Assembly (NCBI RefSeq): GCF_009807005.1
Contig: NZ_WUBR01000002.1
Span: 806,001 to 870,000, forward strand
Origin: Aurantiacibacter rhizosphaerae
GTDB lineage: Bacteria > Pseudomonadota > Alphaproteobacteria > Sphingomonadales > Sphingomonadaceae
Direction: 5' to 3'
Length of the DNA: 64,000 nucleotides
Both the position numbers and the translations under genes were made by a program. Each line of letters opens with the position of its first letter. The stretch's first letter is position 1. The notes beneath the pieces were generated by a model. It was not told where the DNA came from. It searched no databases and was given only the letters and a program-made list of their open reading frames with translations. Of this stretch, positions 24,965 through 34,425 are shown one piece after another.

Positions 24965-26232
24965 CAGTCTTTCAAAAAGTCCGGCACTCGTTCTGCATCC
25001 ATGATGGCATGGGCCGGAATCCGGTCCGCCACGACGGCGAACTGATCGCCGTCCACCATCACTTCAGGCACGAAACCGCGCGAGTTGTAGCTGCTGGCCA
25101 TGGTCGCGCCATAGGCGCCTGCGGTGCGGAACACAGCAAGGTCCCCCGATTGCACGGCGTCGCATTCCCGATCGCGCGCGAAGGTATCGCCGGTTTCGCA
25201 AATGGGGCCAACGATGTTCGATGTCATGCGTTCGCCGGAGGGAACCACAGCGTCAAAATCATGCCACGCGCCATACATGGCAGGGCGCGCCAGATCGTTC
25301 ATCGCCGCATCCACGATTGTGAACGGGGGGCCATTTCCGCCGCGCTTCACACGCACGACGCGGGTCAGCAAAACGCCGGCATTGCCCGCGATCACGCGGC
25401 CAGGTTCGAAAGTGAGGTGAACATCCCACCCCTTCGTTGCCCGGGCCACCATCGCGCCATATTCAGCCGGGGACGGCGGCACTTCGCCAGCCTTGTAAGG
25501 CACGCCAAGCCCGCCCCCCAGATCGACATGGGTGATGGTGTGGCCGTCGCTGCGCAGATCACGCACCAGCGCGCCCACCTTGGCAAAGGCGGTTTCCAGC
25601 GGCTCCAGATCCAGCAGCTGGCTGCCGATATGCACGGCCACGCCGCGCAGGTTCAGCCCATCCAGTGCGGCCAGTTCGCCAAACACTTCGCGCGCGCGGA
25701 TCAGCGGAATGCCGAACTTGTTCTCCGCCTTGCCGGTGGAGATTTTCTCATGCGTCTTGGCATCGACATCGGGATTGATGCGCAAGGTGGCCTGCGCCTG
25801 CTGGCCGCGCCTGTGGGCCAATTCTGCCAGCTCACGCCCTTCCTCGCTCGATTCGATATTGAACTGGCCGATGCCTTCGTCCAGCCCCTGCGCCAGCTCG
25901 GCCTGTGTCTTGCCCACGCCGGAAAACACGATGTCCTTTGCAGGCATGCCCGCCATCAGCGCGCGCGACAATTCGCCGCCTGACACCACGTCAGCGCCGT
26001 AGCCTTCCCGGCTTAGCAGGCTGAGCACGGCGATATTGGGGTTCGCTTTCACTGCAAAGGCGATGTGCGGCTTTTGCTCCAGGCCGCTCAGCGCATCGCG
26101 GAACACGCGGGCGTGGCGTTCAAACGTGGCGCGCGAATAAACGTAAACGGGTGTGCCCACCTCTTCCGCAATGCGCGAAAGGGGCACGTCTTCAGCGTGC
26201 AATTCGCCGTTCTTCAGCTGGAAAAAATCCAC
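24964..26232 (-). CDS. lysA: Diaminopimelate decarboxylase
   Basis: 422 residues, full length. The PLP lysine is in HIAFAVKANPN; the HVDLGGGLGVPY loop binds the cofactor phosphate; and the E-P-G-R motif (TFEPGRVIAGNAG) and C-E-x-x-D-x-F (CETGDTFA) complete the active site. It makes lysine from meso-diaminopimelate. It follows argH and a small lipoprotein and is coupled to the siroheme gene. Confidence 0.98.
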   Translation of the reverse strand: MDFFQLKNGELHAEDVPLSRIAEEVGTPVYVYSRATFERHARVFRDALSGLEQKPHIAFAVKANPNIAVLSLLSREGYGADVVSGGELSRALMAGMPAKDIVFSGVGKTQAELAQGLDEGIGQFNIESSEEGRELAELAHRRGQQAQATLRINPDVDAKTHEKISTGKAENKFGIPLIRAREVFGELAALDGLNLRGVAVHIGSQLLDLEPLETAFAKVGALVRDLRSDGHTITHVDLGGGLGVPYKAGEVPPSPAEYGAMVARATKGWDVHLTFEPGRVIAGNAGVLLTRVVRVKRGGNGPPFTIVDAAMNDLARPAMYGAWHDFDAVVPSGERMTSNIVGPICETGDTFARDRECDAVQSGDLAVFRTAGAYGATMASSYNSRGFVPEVMVDGDQFAVVADRIPAHAIMDAERVPDFLKD

Positions 26233-26245
26233 TTAATCGGTCCAA

Positions 26246-26482
26246 TCAAATTTCGGGGGGGAGATCGAAGGGATCGTCCTCGCGCTCTTCGCTCTCGCGT
26301 CGCAATTCCACGCTGCGTTCGGGCGCGGCCTGCGGATCGAGAGTCAGCAATTCTTCTGCATCGAGCGGCTCCGTCGCCCCATAGGGCGCGGGCGGCAGGG
26401 TTTCGCCTGCCGCAGGCTCGAGTTCGGCGGTCTGGGCGCAGGCACCAAGCAGCAGCGGAAGGGCGATCAGGAGGCGCCTCAT
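26246..26482 (-). CDS. Small LptM-like lipoprotein between argH and lysA
   Basis: 78 residues with a signal ending LLLGAC, a clear lipobox, then an acidic low-complexity tail. Small lipoproteins next to lysA (YifL/LptM in enterobacteria, which helps mature the LptD-LptE translocon) are widespread in proteobacteria. Synteny suggests the same role here, but sequence beyond the lipobox is too short to prove it. Its ATG overlaps the argH stop (26479-26482). Confidence 0.7.
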   Translation of the reverse strand: MRRLLIALPLLLGACAQTAELEPAAGETLPPAPYGATEPLDAEELLTLDPQAAPERSVELRRESEEREDDPFDLPPEI

Positions 26483-27855
26483 GCCTCCATCCCCAACGCA
26501 GCGCGAGCCTGCGCCACGCGTTTTCGCACCTGATCGGGCGCGGTGCCCCCGTGCGAATTGCGCGCAGCCACCGATGCCTCCACCGAAAGCGCCTCGTACA
26601 CGCGATCATCGATGCGATTGTCGATAGCCGTCAGCTCGTCCATCGAAAGCTCGTCCAGCGCCACGCCCTTCTTCTCCGCCAGCTTTACCGCAGCGCCGGT
26701 GATGTGATGCGCCTCACGGAAGGGAATATCCGCCTCCCGCACCAGCCAGTCGGCAAGATCGGTGGCGGTGGCGTAGCCAAGCTCTGCCGCCTGCAGCATG
26801 CGCGCCGTCTTGAAATCGGCACCGTCGATCATGCCGGCTATCGCGGCAAGGCACAGGCGCAGCAGGCTGGCCGCTTCAAACACGGGCGGCTTGTCGTCCT
26901 GCATATCCTTGGAATAGGCGAGCGGGAGGCCCTTCATCGTCACCATCAGCGCCGTCTGGCAACCGATGATGCGCCCGGCATGGCCGCGCACCAGTTCTGC
27001 CGCATCGGGGTTCTTCTTCTGCGGCATGATTGAGGAGCCGGTGGACAGCGTATCGGGCATCCGCACGAAGCCGAAGGGCTGGCTGGCCCAGATCACGAAC
27101 TCTTCCGCCAGTCTCGACAGGTGCAGCGCGCACTGGCTGGCCGCCGTCAGGTAATCCAGCGCGAAATCGCGGTCGGAGACGGAATCGAGGCTGTTATCCG
27201 TCGGCTGCGCAAAGCCCAAAGCCTGCGCCGTCATCTTGCGATCAATCGGGAAGCCCGTGCCAGCCAATGCGGCGCTGCCCAGCGGGCACTGGTTCAAACG
27301 CTCCCGCGCATCCTTGAACCGGCTGACATCGCGCGCGGCCATTTCGTAATAGGCCATCAGATGATGGCCCAGCGTCACCGGCTGCGCGGTTTGCAGGTGG
27401 GTAAAACCGGGCATGATCGAATCGGCATGTTCGCCGGCGCGCGTCACCAATGCGCGTTGCAGCGCCTCCAGCCCGGCGATCGCCTCGTCCATCGCTTCGC
27501 GCGTCCAGAGGCGAAAATCGGTTGCGACCTGGTCATTACGGCTGCGCGCGGTGTGCAGGCGGCCTGCGACCGGACCAATCAGCTCGGCCAGCCGCGCTTC
27601 GGTGGTCATGTGAATGTCTTCAAGGTCCCAGTCCTCGGGCACCCCGTCACGCTCATATTCGCCCGCAACCTGCTCCAGACCGCCGATAATCGTTTCCGCA
27701 TCGCTGTCTGTCACGATGTCGCAGGCGGCCAGCATGGCGACATGCGCCTTGCTTGCGGCTATATCCTGTCGCCACAAAGCCTTATCAAACGGGATCGACG
27801 CGTTGATCTCGCGCATTATGGCAGAGGGGCCTTCGGCAAAACGCCCGCCCCACAT
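26479..27855 (-). CDS. argH: Argininosuccinate lyase
   Basis: 458 residues from the ATG at 27855, opening [20 protein letters not shown]. The catalytic [12 protein letters not shown] loop and the TSRNDQ-like [13 protein letters not shown] segment are intact. It releases arginine and fumarate from argininosuccinate. The ATG lacks a ribosome site. An in-frame TTG at 27882 ([14 protein letters not shown]) may be the true start, since homologues often carry a short x-S-S-N-x lead; it would overlap the divergent tlpA start. The much longer in-frame extension to 28323 runs antisense to tlpA and is not coding. Confidence 0.95.
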   Translation of the reverse strand: MWGGRFAEGPSAIMREINASIPFDKALWRQDIAASKAHVAMLAACDIVTDSDAETIIGGLEQVAGEYERDGVPEDWDLEDIHMTTEARLAELIGPVAGRLHTARSRNDQVATDFRLWTREAMDEAIAGLEALQRALVTRAGEHADSIMPGFTHLQTAQPVTLGHHLMAYYEMAARDVSRFKDARERLNQCPLGSAALAGTGFPIDRKMTAQALGFAQPTDNSLDSVSDRDFALDYLTAASQCALHLSRLAEEFVIWASQPFGFVRMPDTLSTGSSIMPQKKNPDAAELVRGHAGRIIGCQTALMVTMKGLPLAYSKDMQDDKPPVFEAASLLRLCLAAIAGMIDGADFKTARMLQAAELGYATATDLADWLVREADIPFREAHHITGAAVKLAEKKGVALDELSMDELTAIDNRIDDRVYEALSVEASVAARNSHGGTAPDQVRKRVAQARAALGMEA

Positions 27856-27874
27856 TGCATTGGAGGATGTATCC

Positions 27875-28468
27875 TTGGCCAAGTCGCGCCTGTTCCTATC
27901 TGTTTTCGCCGGTCTTGCGGCCTCTACTCTTGCCGCGTGCGATAACGGCGAGGAGGATACTGCGCAAGAAAACGTGGCCCCTCCGGTGGAAAGCGGAACT
28001 ATCGAACTGACCGGCACGCTGGACGAGGAGTATGCCGGAACCAGCATTCCAGAGGTTACCGTGGTGAATCCGGCGGGCGAGAAATTGCTGCTGTCAGAAG
28101 TGGGAGAGCCGGTTCTCCTCAACCTGTGGGCCACCTGGTGTGCACCTTGCGTGGTGGAAATGCCGCTGCTGGACAATCTTGCCGCCGAACTGAAAGGCAA
28201 GGTGCGCGTGTTGACAGTGAGCGAGGACATGCGCGGGGCCGAAGTGGTGGAACCCTTCTTTGTCGAACGCGATCTGCCCAATCTGCCGCAATGGCTGGAC
28301 CCCGATAACGAACTGGCCTTCACCTTCGGCGGCGGACCTGTGCTGCCCCTTACCGTGCTTTACGATGCCGATGGTAACGAGTTGTGGCGCGTGATCGGCG
28401 CCTACGACTGGGACACAGAAGAAGCGCGGGCCATGGTGCTGGACGCGCTGGCCGCCAGCGAAACATGA
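27875..28468 (+). CDS. TlpA-type thioredoxin-fold lipoprotein
   Basis: 197 residues from a TTG at 27875, chosen because GGAGG lies 8 bases before it and the sequence then reads [12 protein letters not shown] as a signal peptide ending LAAC (lipobox). The thioredoxin fold has W-C-A-P-C in [17 protein letters not shown], so it is a periplasmic, membrane-anchored thiol reductase. Likely roles are cytochrome c maturation or copper-site assembly, in keeping with the aa3 oxidase nearby. Divergent from argH with almost no spacer. Confidence 0.88.
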   Translation: MAKSRLFLSVFAGLAASTLAACDNGEEDTAQENVAPPVESGTIELTGTLDEEYAGTSIPEVTVVNPAGEKLLLSEVGEPVLLNLWATWCAPCVVEMPLLDNLAAELKGKVRVLTVSEDMRGAEVVEPFFVERDLPNLPQWLDPDNELAFTFGGGPVLPLTVLYDADGNELWRVIGAYDWDTEEARAMVLDALAASET

Positions 28469-28601
28469 TCGGCGGCGTGATGGGCGCAACCTGTGCTGCC
28501 TTTATCGCCTTTGCGCATCTTTCCCCTTTCCATTTCCTGTAACCTTGCGCTAAGGGGCGCGCGCTACGAACGACACGCTGTTGTGGTTTGTTGAAGCACT
28601 G

Positions 28602-28677
28602 GGGCGATTAGCTCAGTTGGTAGAGCATCTCGTTTACACCGAGAGGGTCGGCGGTTCGAGCCCGTCATCGCCCACCA
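28602..28677 (+). tRNA. tRNA-Val (anticodon UAC)
   Basis: 76 bases with all arms: acceptor GGGCGAT/ATCGCCC, D arm GCTC-AGTTGGTAG-AGC, anticodon stem TCTCG/CGAGA with loop TTTACAC (anticodon TAC), T arm GGCGG-TTCGAGC-CCGTC, and an encoded CCA end. It stands alone between tlpA and asparaginase. Confidence 0.97.
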
Positions 28678-28739
28678 GCGCTTCTTTCCTACTTACACGC
28701 CGCTGGCATCCTGCAAGCACCGCAGCTAATGCTGCGCGC

Positions 28740-29720
28740 ATGCGCAACGCCTCCATCCTCGTCCTTGCTACCGGCGGCACAATTGCCGGACAGGCAGGCT
28801 CTGCCACGCGGCGCGACTATCGCCCCGGGCAGATCGATATCGCCGATTTTCTTGAAGAGTTCGCAGCCCTTGGCTTGCCTGCTCGCATGGAGGGGCGGCA
28901 AATCGCCAATATCGATTCGGCCAATATCGGCCCCGCCATCTGGCGTGACCTGCACAGCCATATTTCGGCGGCGATGAACGATCCCGCCTGCGATGCCATC
29001 ATGATCACGCACGGCACGGATACGGCGGAGGAGACCGCCTTCCTGCTGGATCTCACCCTGCCCAGCACGAAACCCGTTGTCTTGGTGGGCGCGATGCGAC
29101 CGGCGGATGCGGTGGGCAGCGATGGCCTGCGCAATTTTGCCAATGCCGTGCGGGTGGCGGCCGATGCAGAGGCGCCGGGACGCGGTGTATTGCTGGTGAT
29201 GGGGGACCAGGTGCTGGCCGCCCGCGATGCGCGCAAGACAAAGACGACTGGCTCCGGCGCGTTCGAGGGATTTCCGCGCGGGGCCGTGGCGCTGGCCAAC
29301 CCTGCCTCTCTGGATTGGTTGCAACCGCAATGGCGCCTTGGCGAGGCCGCGCGCTGGCAATTCCCGGCAGAATTTCCGCGCGTTCCGATATTGCACGCCT
29401 ATGCCGGACAAACCGCCGATAGCGTGACGCGACTGGTAGAAGCCGGCGCGAAGGGCATCGTTCTAGCAGGCCTTGGCGATGGCAATGCGCCTGATGCGGT
29501 GCGTGATGCGCTGGCGGATGCGGCGACAGAAGGCCTTGTGGTGGTGCGCGCCACGCGGGTGGATGAAGGGCTGGTGGATCGCGAACCGGAGGATGATGCC
29601 AATGGCTTCGTGGCGGCGCGTGCGCTTGGCCCGGCCAAGGCCCGCATTCTGTGCCAGGTCCTGATCGCCAATGGCGTAACCGATCCGGCAGCGGTGCAAG
29701 AAGCTTTCAGCAAGCGCTAA
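28740..29720 (+). CDS. L-asparaginase (bacterial type I/II fold)
   Basis: 326 residues from the ATG at 28740. The two catalytic threonine motifs are present: ILVLATGGTIAG near the N-terminus and MITHGTDTAEETAFLL, followed by PVVLVGAMRPADAVGSDG. It hydrolyses asparagine to aspartate and ammonia. There is no signal peptide, so it should be cytoplasmic. The start lies 62 bases after the tRNA-Val gene, and the upstream in-frame ORF runs through the tRNA and is not coding. A lone unit. Confidence 0.93.
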   Translation: MRNASILVLATGGTIAGQAGSATRRDYRPGQIDIADFLEEFAALGLPARMEGRQIANIDSANIGPAIWRDLHSHISAAMNDPACDAIMITHGTDTAEETAFLLDLTLPSTKPVVLVGAMRPADAVGSDGLRNFANAVRVAADAEAPGRGVLLVMGDQVLAARDARKTKTTGSGAFEGFPRGAVALANPASLDWLQPQWRLGEAARWQFPAEFPRVPILHAYAGQTADSVTRLVEAGAKGIVLAGLGDGNAPDAVRDALADAATEGLVVVRATRVDEGLVDREPEDDANGFVAARALGPAKARILCQVLIANGVTDPAAVQEAFSKR

Positions 29721-29732
29721 GCTGCCGAGAAG

Positions 29733-30743
29733 TCACACCAGCACCTTTGCCTCTCGATCCAGTTCCCTGAAATAGCGCGCCATACCCTCTGCCGCCTTGT
29801 CGGAAAGGCACACGAATGCGCGGCGGCGATCGGTCTCGTCCTCGATCCGATCGAACAGCCCAGCCTCCGTCATCTGGCCAATCCAGCGCAGGGCAGTGGT
29901 GGGCGGCACGCCGGAGGCGATGCAGAGCGAAGTCACCGATACACGCGCATGCTCAACGCGCGCAGCCGTCAGATCCAGCAGCATGTCCCACGCGGGATCT
30001 GCGAAGAACTCGCCATCGAAGAACCGCGTGCGCAGCTGGCGCGCGGCGATGATCTTGCGCACCAGGCTGGCGCTGGGCAGCGGTGCCTTGGCCTTGCGCT
30101 GCGGTGCCTCGATCACTTGCGGCTGCCGCTCCATCCCGGGCGCGCAATAGCTATCCACCGGGCTCTTGAAACGAAAGGCGCTGTCATCTTCATCCCGCTC
30201 GGCATCCTGCGCCCAGCTTCCGGTATCCATCCGATCCAGCCGTTCGGCAATCTTGCCCACCTGCTCTGTCAGTCGAAGCAGAGCCAGGCGATCCGTTTCG
30301 GAAAGTTCACGCAGGCGCAGGTTGGGCACTTCTGCCAGCATCCGGCCCAGAGCAATCACCCGCTCCCCCCGATTGGGATCGACCAGGATCTGCGCCCCGC
30401 TTTCCGCGCAGGCGCAGAACACATCGTCCAGCCCCGATACCGAGGTTGAGACGATCAGTTTCGCACCGGCATTGGCAACCCGGCTGTCCAGCCGCGCCAG
30501 CGCCGCCATGGAGGCGACATCGGGCCGCGGACAATCCACCAGGGTCAGTTCGCCCAAGGCGCGCACATCGCCGGCCAGCAGTTCATCCAGGCTGCCCACT
30601 TCGCGCACGGTCAAACCGGCGGACTGCACATCCTCGTGCATGATAGCCCGCATATCCAGGCAATCTGCAAAGATCGAGACGGCCAGCGGCATCCCTGCCG
30701 AATCGGCGGCCATTTCATAGGTAAAATCCACTTGCCCCACCAT
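29733..30743 (-). CDS. Winged-helix (MarR-like) regulator with N-terminal receiver-like domain
   Basis: About 336 residues. The C-terminal ~120 residues (RKIIAARQLRTRFFDGEFFADPAWDMLLDL ... SVTSLCIASGVPPTTALRWIGQMTEAGL) form a winged helix of MarR type with a wing D-E-T-D-R-R-R-A-F-V. The N-terminal ~150 residues alternate strands and helices like a response-regulator receiver (LTLVDCPRPDV, AKLIVSTSVSGLDDVF, AQILVDPNRGERVIALGRML), but the phosphorylation site is unclear. Starts at 30755 or 30743 are possible. Its targets are unknown. Confidence 0.75.
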   Translation of the reverse strand: MVGQVDFTYEMAADSAGMPLAVSIFADCLDMRAIMHEDVQSAGLTVREVGSLDELLAGDVRALGELTLVDCPRPDVASMAALARLDSRVANAGAKLIVSTSVSGLDDVFCACAESGAQILVDPNRGERVIALGRMLAEVPNLRLRELSETDRLALLRLTEQVGKIAERLDRMDTGSWAQDAERDEDDSAFRFKSPVDSYCAPGMERQPQVIEAPQRKAKAPLPSASLVRKIIAARQLRTRFFDGEFFADPAWDMLLDLTAARVEHARVSVTSLCIASGVPPTTALRWIGQMTEAGLFDRIEDETDRRRAFVCLSDKAAEGMARYFRELDREAKVLV

Positions 30744-30815
30744 CCTGCATCCCACGAATCAGATGAGAACATGGGTAGAACAAACAGGGACTATGTCAAG
30801 AATTTACGTGGAAGA

Positions 30816-32105
30816 TCAATCCGCGAAGGGGTCTCTCACCAGGATCGTGTCCTCGCGCTCGGGGCTGGTGGAAACACTTGCCACCGGGCAATCGATCAGC
30901 TCCTCGATACGGCGGATATACTTGATCGCCTGCGCAGGTAGATCGGCCCAGCTGCGCGCGCCTACGGTGGTGCCTTCCCAGCCCTCGAACTCTTCGTAAA
31001 TGGGTTCGACAGCGGCCTGTTCGGCTGCATGGGAGGGCAGGTAATCCAGCACCTGATCGCCCAGCTTGTAACCGGTGCAGATGCGGATCGTCTCGAACCC
31101 GTCCAGCACGTCTATCTTGGTGAGCGCGATGCCGGTTACGCCGGACAGCGCGCAGGTCTGCCGCACCAGCACGGCATCGAACCAGCCGCAGCGCCGCTTG
31201 CGCGATGTGACGGTGCCGAATTCATGGCCGCGCTCTCCCAGCTTCTGGCCGATCTCGTCTTCCAGCTCGGTCGGGAAAGGCCCGCTGCCAACACGGGTGG
31301 TGTAGGCCTTCACGATGCCCAGAACGAAGCCCGCAGCACCCGGTCCCATGCCGCTGCCGCTGGCGACTGTTCCGCTCACCGTATTGGAGCTGGTGACGAA
31401 GGGATAGGTGCCGTGGTCCACATCCAGCAGAACGCCCTGCGCGCCTTCGAACAGGATCTTTGCGCCGGCCTTCTTCACCGCATCCAGACGCTTCCACACC
31501 GGCTGCGCGAATTGCTTCACGAATGGCGCGATTTCGCGCAGTTCCGCCAGCAGCTTTTCGCGATCCACGACGCCCTGCCCGAAACCGGCGCGCAGCGCAT
31601 CGTGATGGGCGCAAAGACGATCGAGCATCGGTCCGATATCGTCGAGATGTGCAAGGTCGCACACGCGGATTGCGCGGCGGCCCACCTTGTCTTCATAAGC
31701 CGGGCCAATACCGCGGCCGGTGGTGCCGATCTTGCCCTTGCCCGCAGCCGTTTCGCGCAGGCCATCCAGATCACGGTGCAGCGGCAGGATCAGCGGGCAA
31801 TTGTCGGCAATGCCAAAGTTTTCCGGGCTGATGGACACGCCTTGGGATTCCAGCTTGGCGATTTCGTCCTTCAAGGCCCACGGGTCTAACACCACGCCAT
31901 TGCCGATCAGGCTGAGCGTGCCGGTGACGATGCCGCTGGGCAGCAGGGAGAGCTTGTAGGTCTGATCCCCCACCACCAGCGTGTGGCCGGCATTGTGACC
32001 GCCCTGGAACCGCACGACGACATCGGCGCGCGCCGCCAGCCAGTCGACGATCTTGCCCTTGCCCTCATCGCCCCACTGGGCGCCGATCACGGTGACGTTG
32101 GCCAA
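30816..32105 (-). CDS. purA: Adenylosuccinate synthetase
   Basis: 429 residues. It begins [18 protein letters not shown], the GTP-binding loop, from a TTG at 32105 with AAAGGA about 9 bases before it; no ATG fits. IMP and Mg sites ([43 protein letters not shown]) are intact. It commits IMP to AMP synthesis. The gene sits near serC-serA-hisZ, as in many alphaproteobacteria, but the aldo/keto reductase lies between on the other strand. Confidence 0.97.
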   Translation of the reverse strand: MANVTVIGAQWGDEGKGKIVDWLAARADVVVRFQGGHNAGHTLVVGDQTYKLSLLPSGIVTGTLSLIGNGVVLDPWALKDEIAKLESQGVSISPENFGIADNCPLILPLHRDLDGLRETAAGKGKIGTTGRGIGPAYEDKVGRRAIRVCDLAHLDDIGPMLDRLCAHHDALRAGFGQGVVDREKLLAELREIAPFVKQFAQPVWKRLDAVKKAGAKILFEGAQGVLLDVDHGTYPFVTSSNTVSGTVASGSGMGPGAAGFVLGIVKAYTTRVGSGPFPTELEDEIGQKLGERGHEFGTVTSRKRRCGWFDAVLVRQTCALSGVTGIALTKIDVLDGFETIRICTGYKLGDQVLDYLPSHAAEQAAVEPIYEEFEGWEGTTVGARSWADLPAQAIKYIRRIEELIDCPVASVSTSPEREDTILVRDPFAD

Positions 32106-32407
32106 TTGCTCAAATCCTTTTCGAGAAAACCCGCCGCGCCGTAGGCAAAGCTGGCACAAAGGGCAACTGGCAGGGTAATGGGGCTGACATCGACACGATC
32201 ACGCGTACTGCCCACAAATCGCTGATATCCCGCATTTTTGCCTTTCAAAGGCGGTTTGACAGTTTCAATTCGAACCAAGAAAATCAAGCGATATGCACCA
32301 GCTTTCGCATTGCGCAGATGGAATGGCGAGAGCGGGTGACGAAAGTCTGTGCCGGCAACATGGAAAGTTTGCGCCGCGCGCCCGTTGGTCAGGCAAAGGA
32401 GAATTTC
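32106..32407. promoter_or_regulatory. Divergent control region of purA and aldo/keto reductase
   Basis: 302 bases with no gene. On the plus strand there is a good sigma70-like promoter: TTGACA (32256-32261), a 17-base spacer and GAAAAT (32279-32284). Just upstream is the 13-base dyad GCCTTT-C-AAAGGC (32240-32252), a possible operator or a small hairpin. The purA ribosome site AAAGGA lies at the left end. I could not place a convincing purA promoter or a riboswitch here. Confidence 0.5.
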
Positions 32408-33223
32408 ATGACTGACTACCCCACCCTCACCCTGAACGACGATCGCCGCATGCCGCAACTGGGATTCGGCACGTTCAAACTGGCAGACGATGATGCGACG
32501 AAGGCCGTTAAGACCGCAGTCGATGTGGGCTACTGGCTGATCGATACCGCAGCGGTTTACGAGAATGAAACAGGCGTTGGCAAAGGTGTTGGCGACTGGA
32601 GCGATATCTTCCTGCAGACGAAAATCTGGAACGATAGCCAGGGCTATGACGAGACGCTGAGCGCCTTTGACGAGAGCCTGGAGCGACTGGGCCGCGATTA
32701 TGTGGACATGCTGCTGATCCACTGGCCCTGCCCCGACAAGGGCAAATTCGTGGACACTTGGAACGCCTTCATCGAACTGCGCGATGCGGGCAAGGCCAAG
32801 TCAATCGGCGTATCCAACTTTCGCGAGGAAGACCTGAAGCGCATCGTCGATGAAACAGGCGTGGTGCCCGCGCTGAACCAGATTGAACTGCACCCCGCGT
32901 TTCAGCAGCGCGACATGCGCCGCGTGCATGACGAGATGGGCATCGCCACGCAGTGCTGGTCCCCGCTTGGACAGGGCGACGGCCTGGACCACGAAGCCAT
33001 CCAGAAGATCGCTGACGAAACGGGCAAGCCTGCATCCGCCGTAATACTGTCCTGGCATTTGCAGCATGGCCTTGCCCCGATACCCAAGGCGAGCAGCCGC
33101 GATCATATCGAGGCGAATTTCAAGGCACTGGATTTCAAGTTGAGCGACGATCAGATGGCATCGATCGATGCGATGGATAGCGACGACGGGCGCATGGGCC
33201 CTGATCCTTCGGACTTCAGCTGA
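32408..33223 (+). CDS. Aldo/keto reductase
   Basis: 271 residues from the ATG at 32408, with GGAGA 6 bases before it. Family motifs: MPQLGFGTFKL, the catalytic Asp/Tyr in IDTAAVYENE, Lys in FLQTKIW, His in LLIHWPCPDKG, and the NADPH-binding PIPKASSRDHIEANF. It reduces aldehydes or ketones with NADPH in the cytosol and is close to the 2,5-diketo-gluconate reductase-like group; the substrate is not predictable. It ends at a strong bidirectional terminator. Confidence 0.93.
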   Translation: MTDYPTLTLNDDRRMPQLGFGTFKLADDDATKAVKTAVDVGYWLIDTAAVYENETGVGKGVGDWSDIFLQTKIWNDSQGYDETLSAFDESLERLGRDYVDMLLIHWPCPDKGKFVDTWNAFIELRDAGKAKSIGVSNFREEDLKRIVDETGVVPALNQIELHPAFQQRDMRRVHDEMGIATQCWSPLGQGDGLDHEAIQKIADETGKPASAVILSWHLQHGLAPIPKASSRDHIEANFKALDFKLSDDQMASIDAMDSDDGRMGPDPSDFS

Positions 33224-33240
33224 TCACAATCTGCTGATCC

Positions 33241-33290
33241 AAAAGCGGGCGCGCATCGGGACTATCCGATTGCGCGCCCGTTTTGGTTTA
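33241..33290. terminator. Bidirectional terminator between aldo/keto reductase and hisZ
   Basis: A 14-bp stem with a single bulged base (33246-33259 with 33266-33280) is flanked by AAAA on the left and TTTTGGTTT on the right, so it can stop transcription from both converging genes. On the minus side it overlaps the hisZ stop codon. Confidence 0.9.
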
Positions 33291-34400
33291 AAGCGCCTTC
33301 GCTGCGCCACCGTCCAGCACGTGGGTGCAACCCAGCGTGGCAGCGTCGTCACTCTCGTCCAGCGCGGCAACGGTTCGCCAGCCCTCGGCACGCAGCGCAT
33401 CGGCAGCGGGGCAATCATGGCCCAGCGGCAGGAACAGCTTTGCACCCAGCTTCTCGCTGGCCTTCATCGCTTCCACCAGTTCTTCCGGATAAAGCGAGAA
33501 GCCCGTTGCAGGCTCGTCACTACCGCCGATGCAGTAGGTGCCGCCCCGCCCCAGTTCTCCGCGCACGTTCTCTGCATAGAGAGTGAAACCGAACCAGCTC
33601 TGGTATTCGAAACCGTGGCGCTCGCTCGGGTCCAGAGTCAGCCGGGCGCGGCCGTTCAGACGCTTGGCGATGCGGCGCAGGCCCTCGATACGGGTTTCCA
33701 GAACACCGGATGTATCAAGCGCGGAGAGCTTCTCCGCAGCGGAGGAGAATTCTCCCGTGGCATGGATCAACGCAAGGTAATCCGCGCCGCCCGCTTCCAC
33801 CAGACCGCCGGCATCCTTGGTATCCAGCTCGCGGCGCACGCGTTTGCGCGCTTCGCCGTCCAGCGGGAATGGACCGTCTGCCAGGGTATCGACAAGGTCG
33901 GGCAGCGTGAAATCGACAGAGATACCGGTCGCGCCCGCAGCTTCCACCGCGGCGATGGCCAGTTCCACGATCTCGCCAGCAGCCTCCACCGTGTCTCGCC
34001 CAATGAGCTCGGCACCGACTTGCAGATTCTCGCGTCGGGGTTCCAGCGTGTCACCCCGAATGCGCGCGACCTGCCCGGCATAACACAGGCGCAGGGGGCG
34101 CGGTGCGTCGCACAGGCCGGTGGCGGCAATACGCCCCACTTGCACCGTCATATCGCTGCGCAAAGCCAGCGTGCGCAGGGATGCAGGGTCGGTGAAGCGG
34201 AACATGTGCCGCGTCATCACGCCGTCCATGCGGCGGCTCATCGATTGCTCGAATTCGATCAGCGGCGGACGCACACGGTCATATCCGTGCGCGCCCATCG
34301 CTTGCAGCATGGCACGTTCGATACGGGTGGCCGCTGCCGCGCTTTGCGGCAGGCGGTCCTCCAGCCCTTCGGGCAGCAAGTCCTGCGTAGGATCGGTCAT
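33288..34400 (-). CDS. hisZ: ATP phosphoribosyltransferase regulatory subunit HisZ
   Basis: 370 residues. It resembles a histidyl-tRNA synthetase core: LLPEGLEDRLPQSAAAATRIERAML opening, a motif 2-like RLCYAGQVARIRG segment, and GRGGTYCIGG late. It lacks the C-terminal anticodon domain, which marks HisZ, the partner of short-form HisG in histidine synthesis (HisG not in window). The ATG at 34400 starts M-T-D-P-T and lies 25 bases after serA; the longer reading to 34448 overlaps serA. Last gene of serC-serA-hisZ. Confidence 0.93.
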   Translation of the reverse strand: MTDPTQDLLPEGLEDRLPQSAAAATRIERAMLQAMGAHGYDRVRPPLIEFEQSMSRRMDGVMTRHMFRFTDPASLRTLALRSDMTVQVGRIAATGLCDAPRPLRLCYAGQVARIRGDTLEPRRENLQVGAELIGRDTVEAAGEIVELAIAAVEAAGATGISVDFTLPDLVDTLADGPFPLDGEARKRVRRELDTKDAGGLVEAGGADYLALIHATGEFSSAAEKLSALDTSGVLETRIEGLRRIAKRLNGRARLTLDPSERHGFEYQSWFGFTLYAENVRGELGRGGTYCIGGSDEPATGFSLYPEELVEAMKASEKLGAKLFLPLGHDCPAADALRAEGWRTVAALDESDDAATLGCTHVLDGGAAKAL

Positions 34401-34425
34401 GCGGTGTCCCCTAGGGAGCGAATCG

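Noticed and set aside
27856-28323. Very long N-terminal extension of argH
   Set aside because: It runs antisense through the tlpA-like gene; ArgH is complete from about 27855 or 27882.
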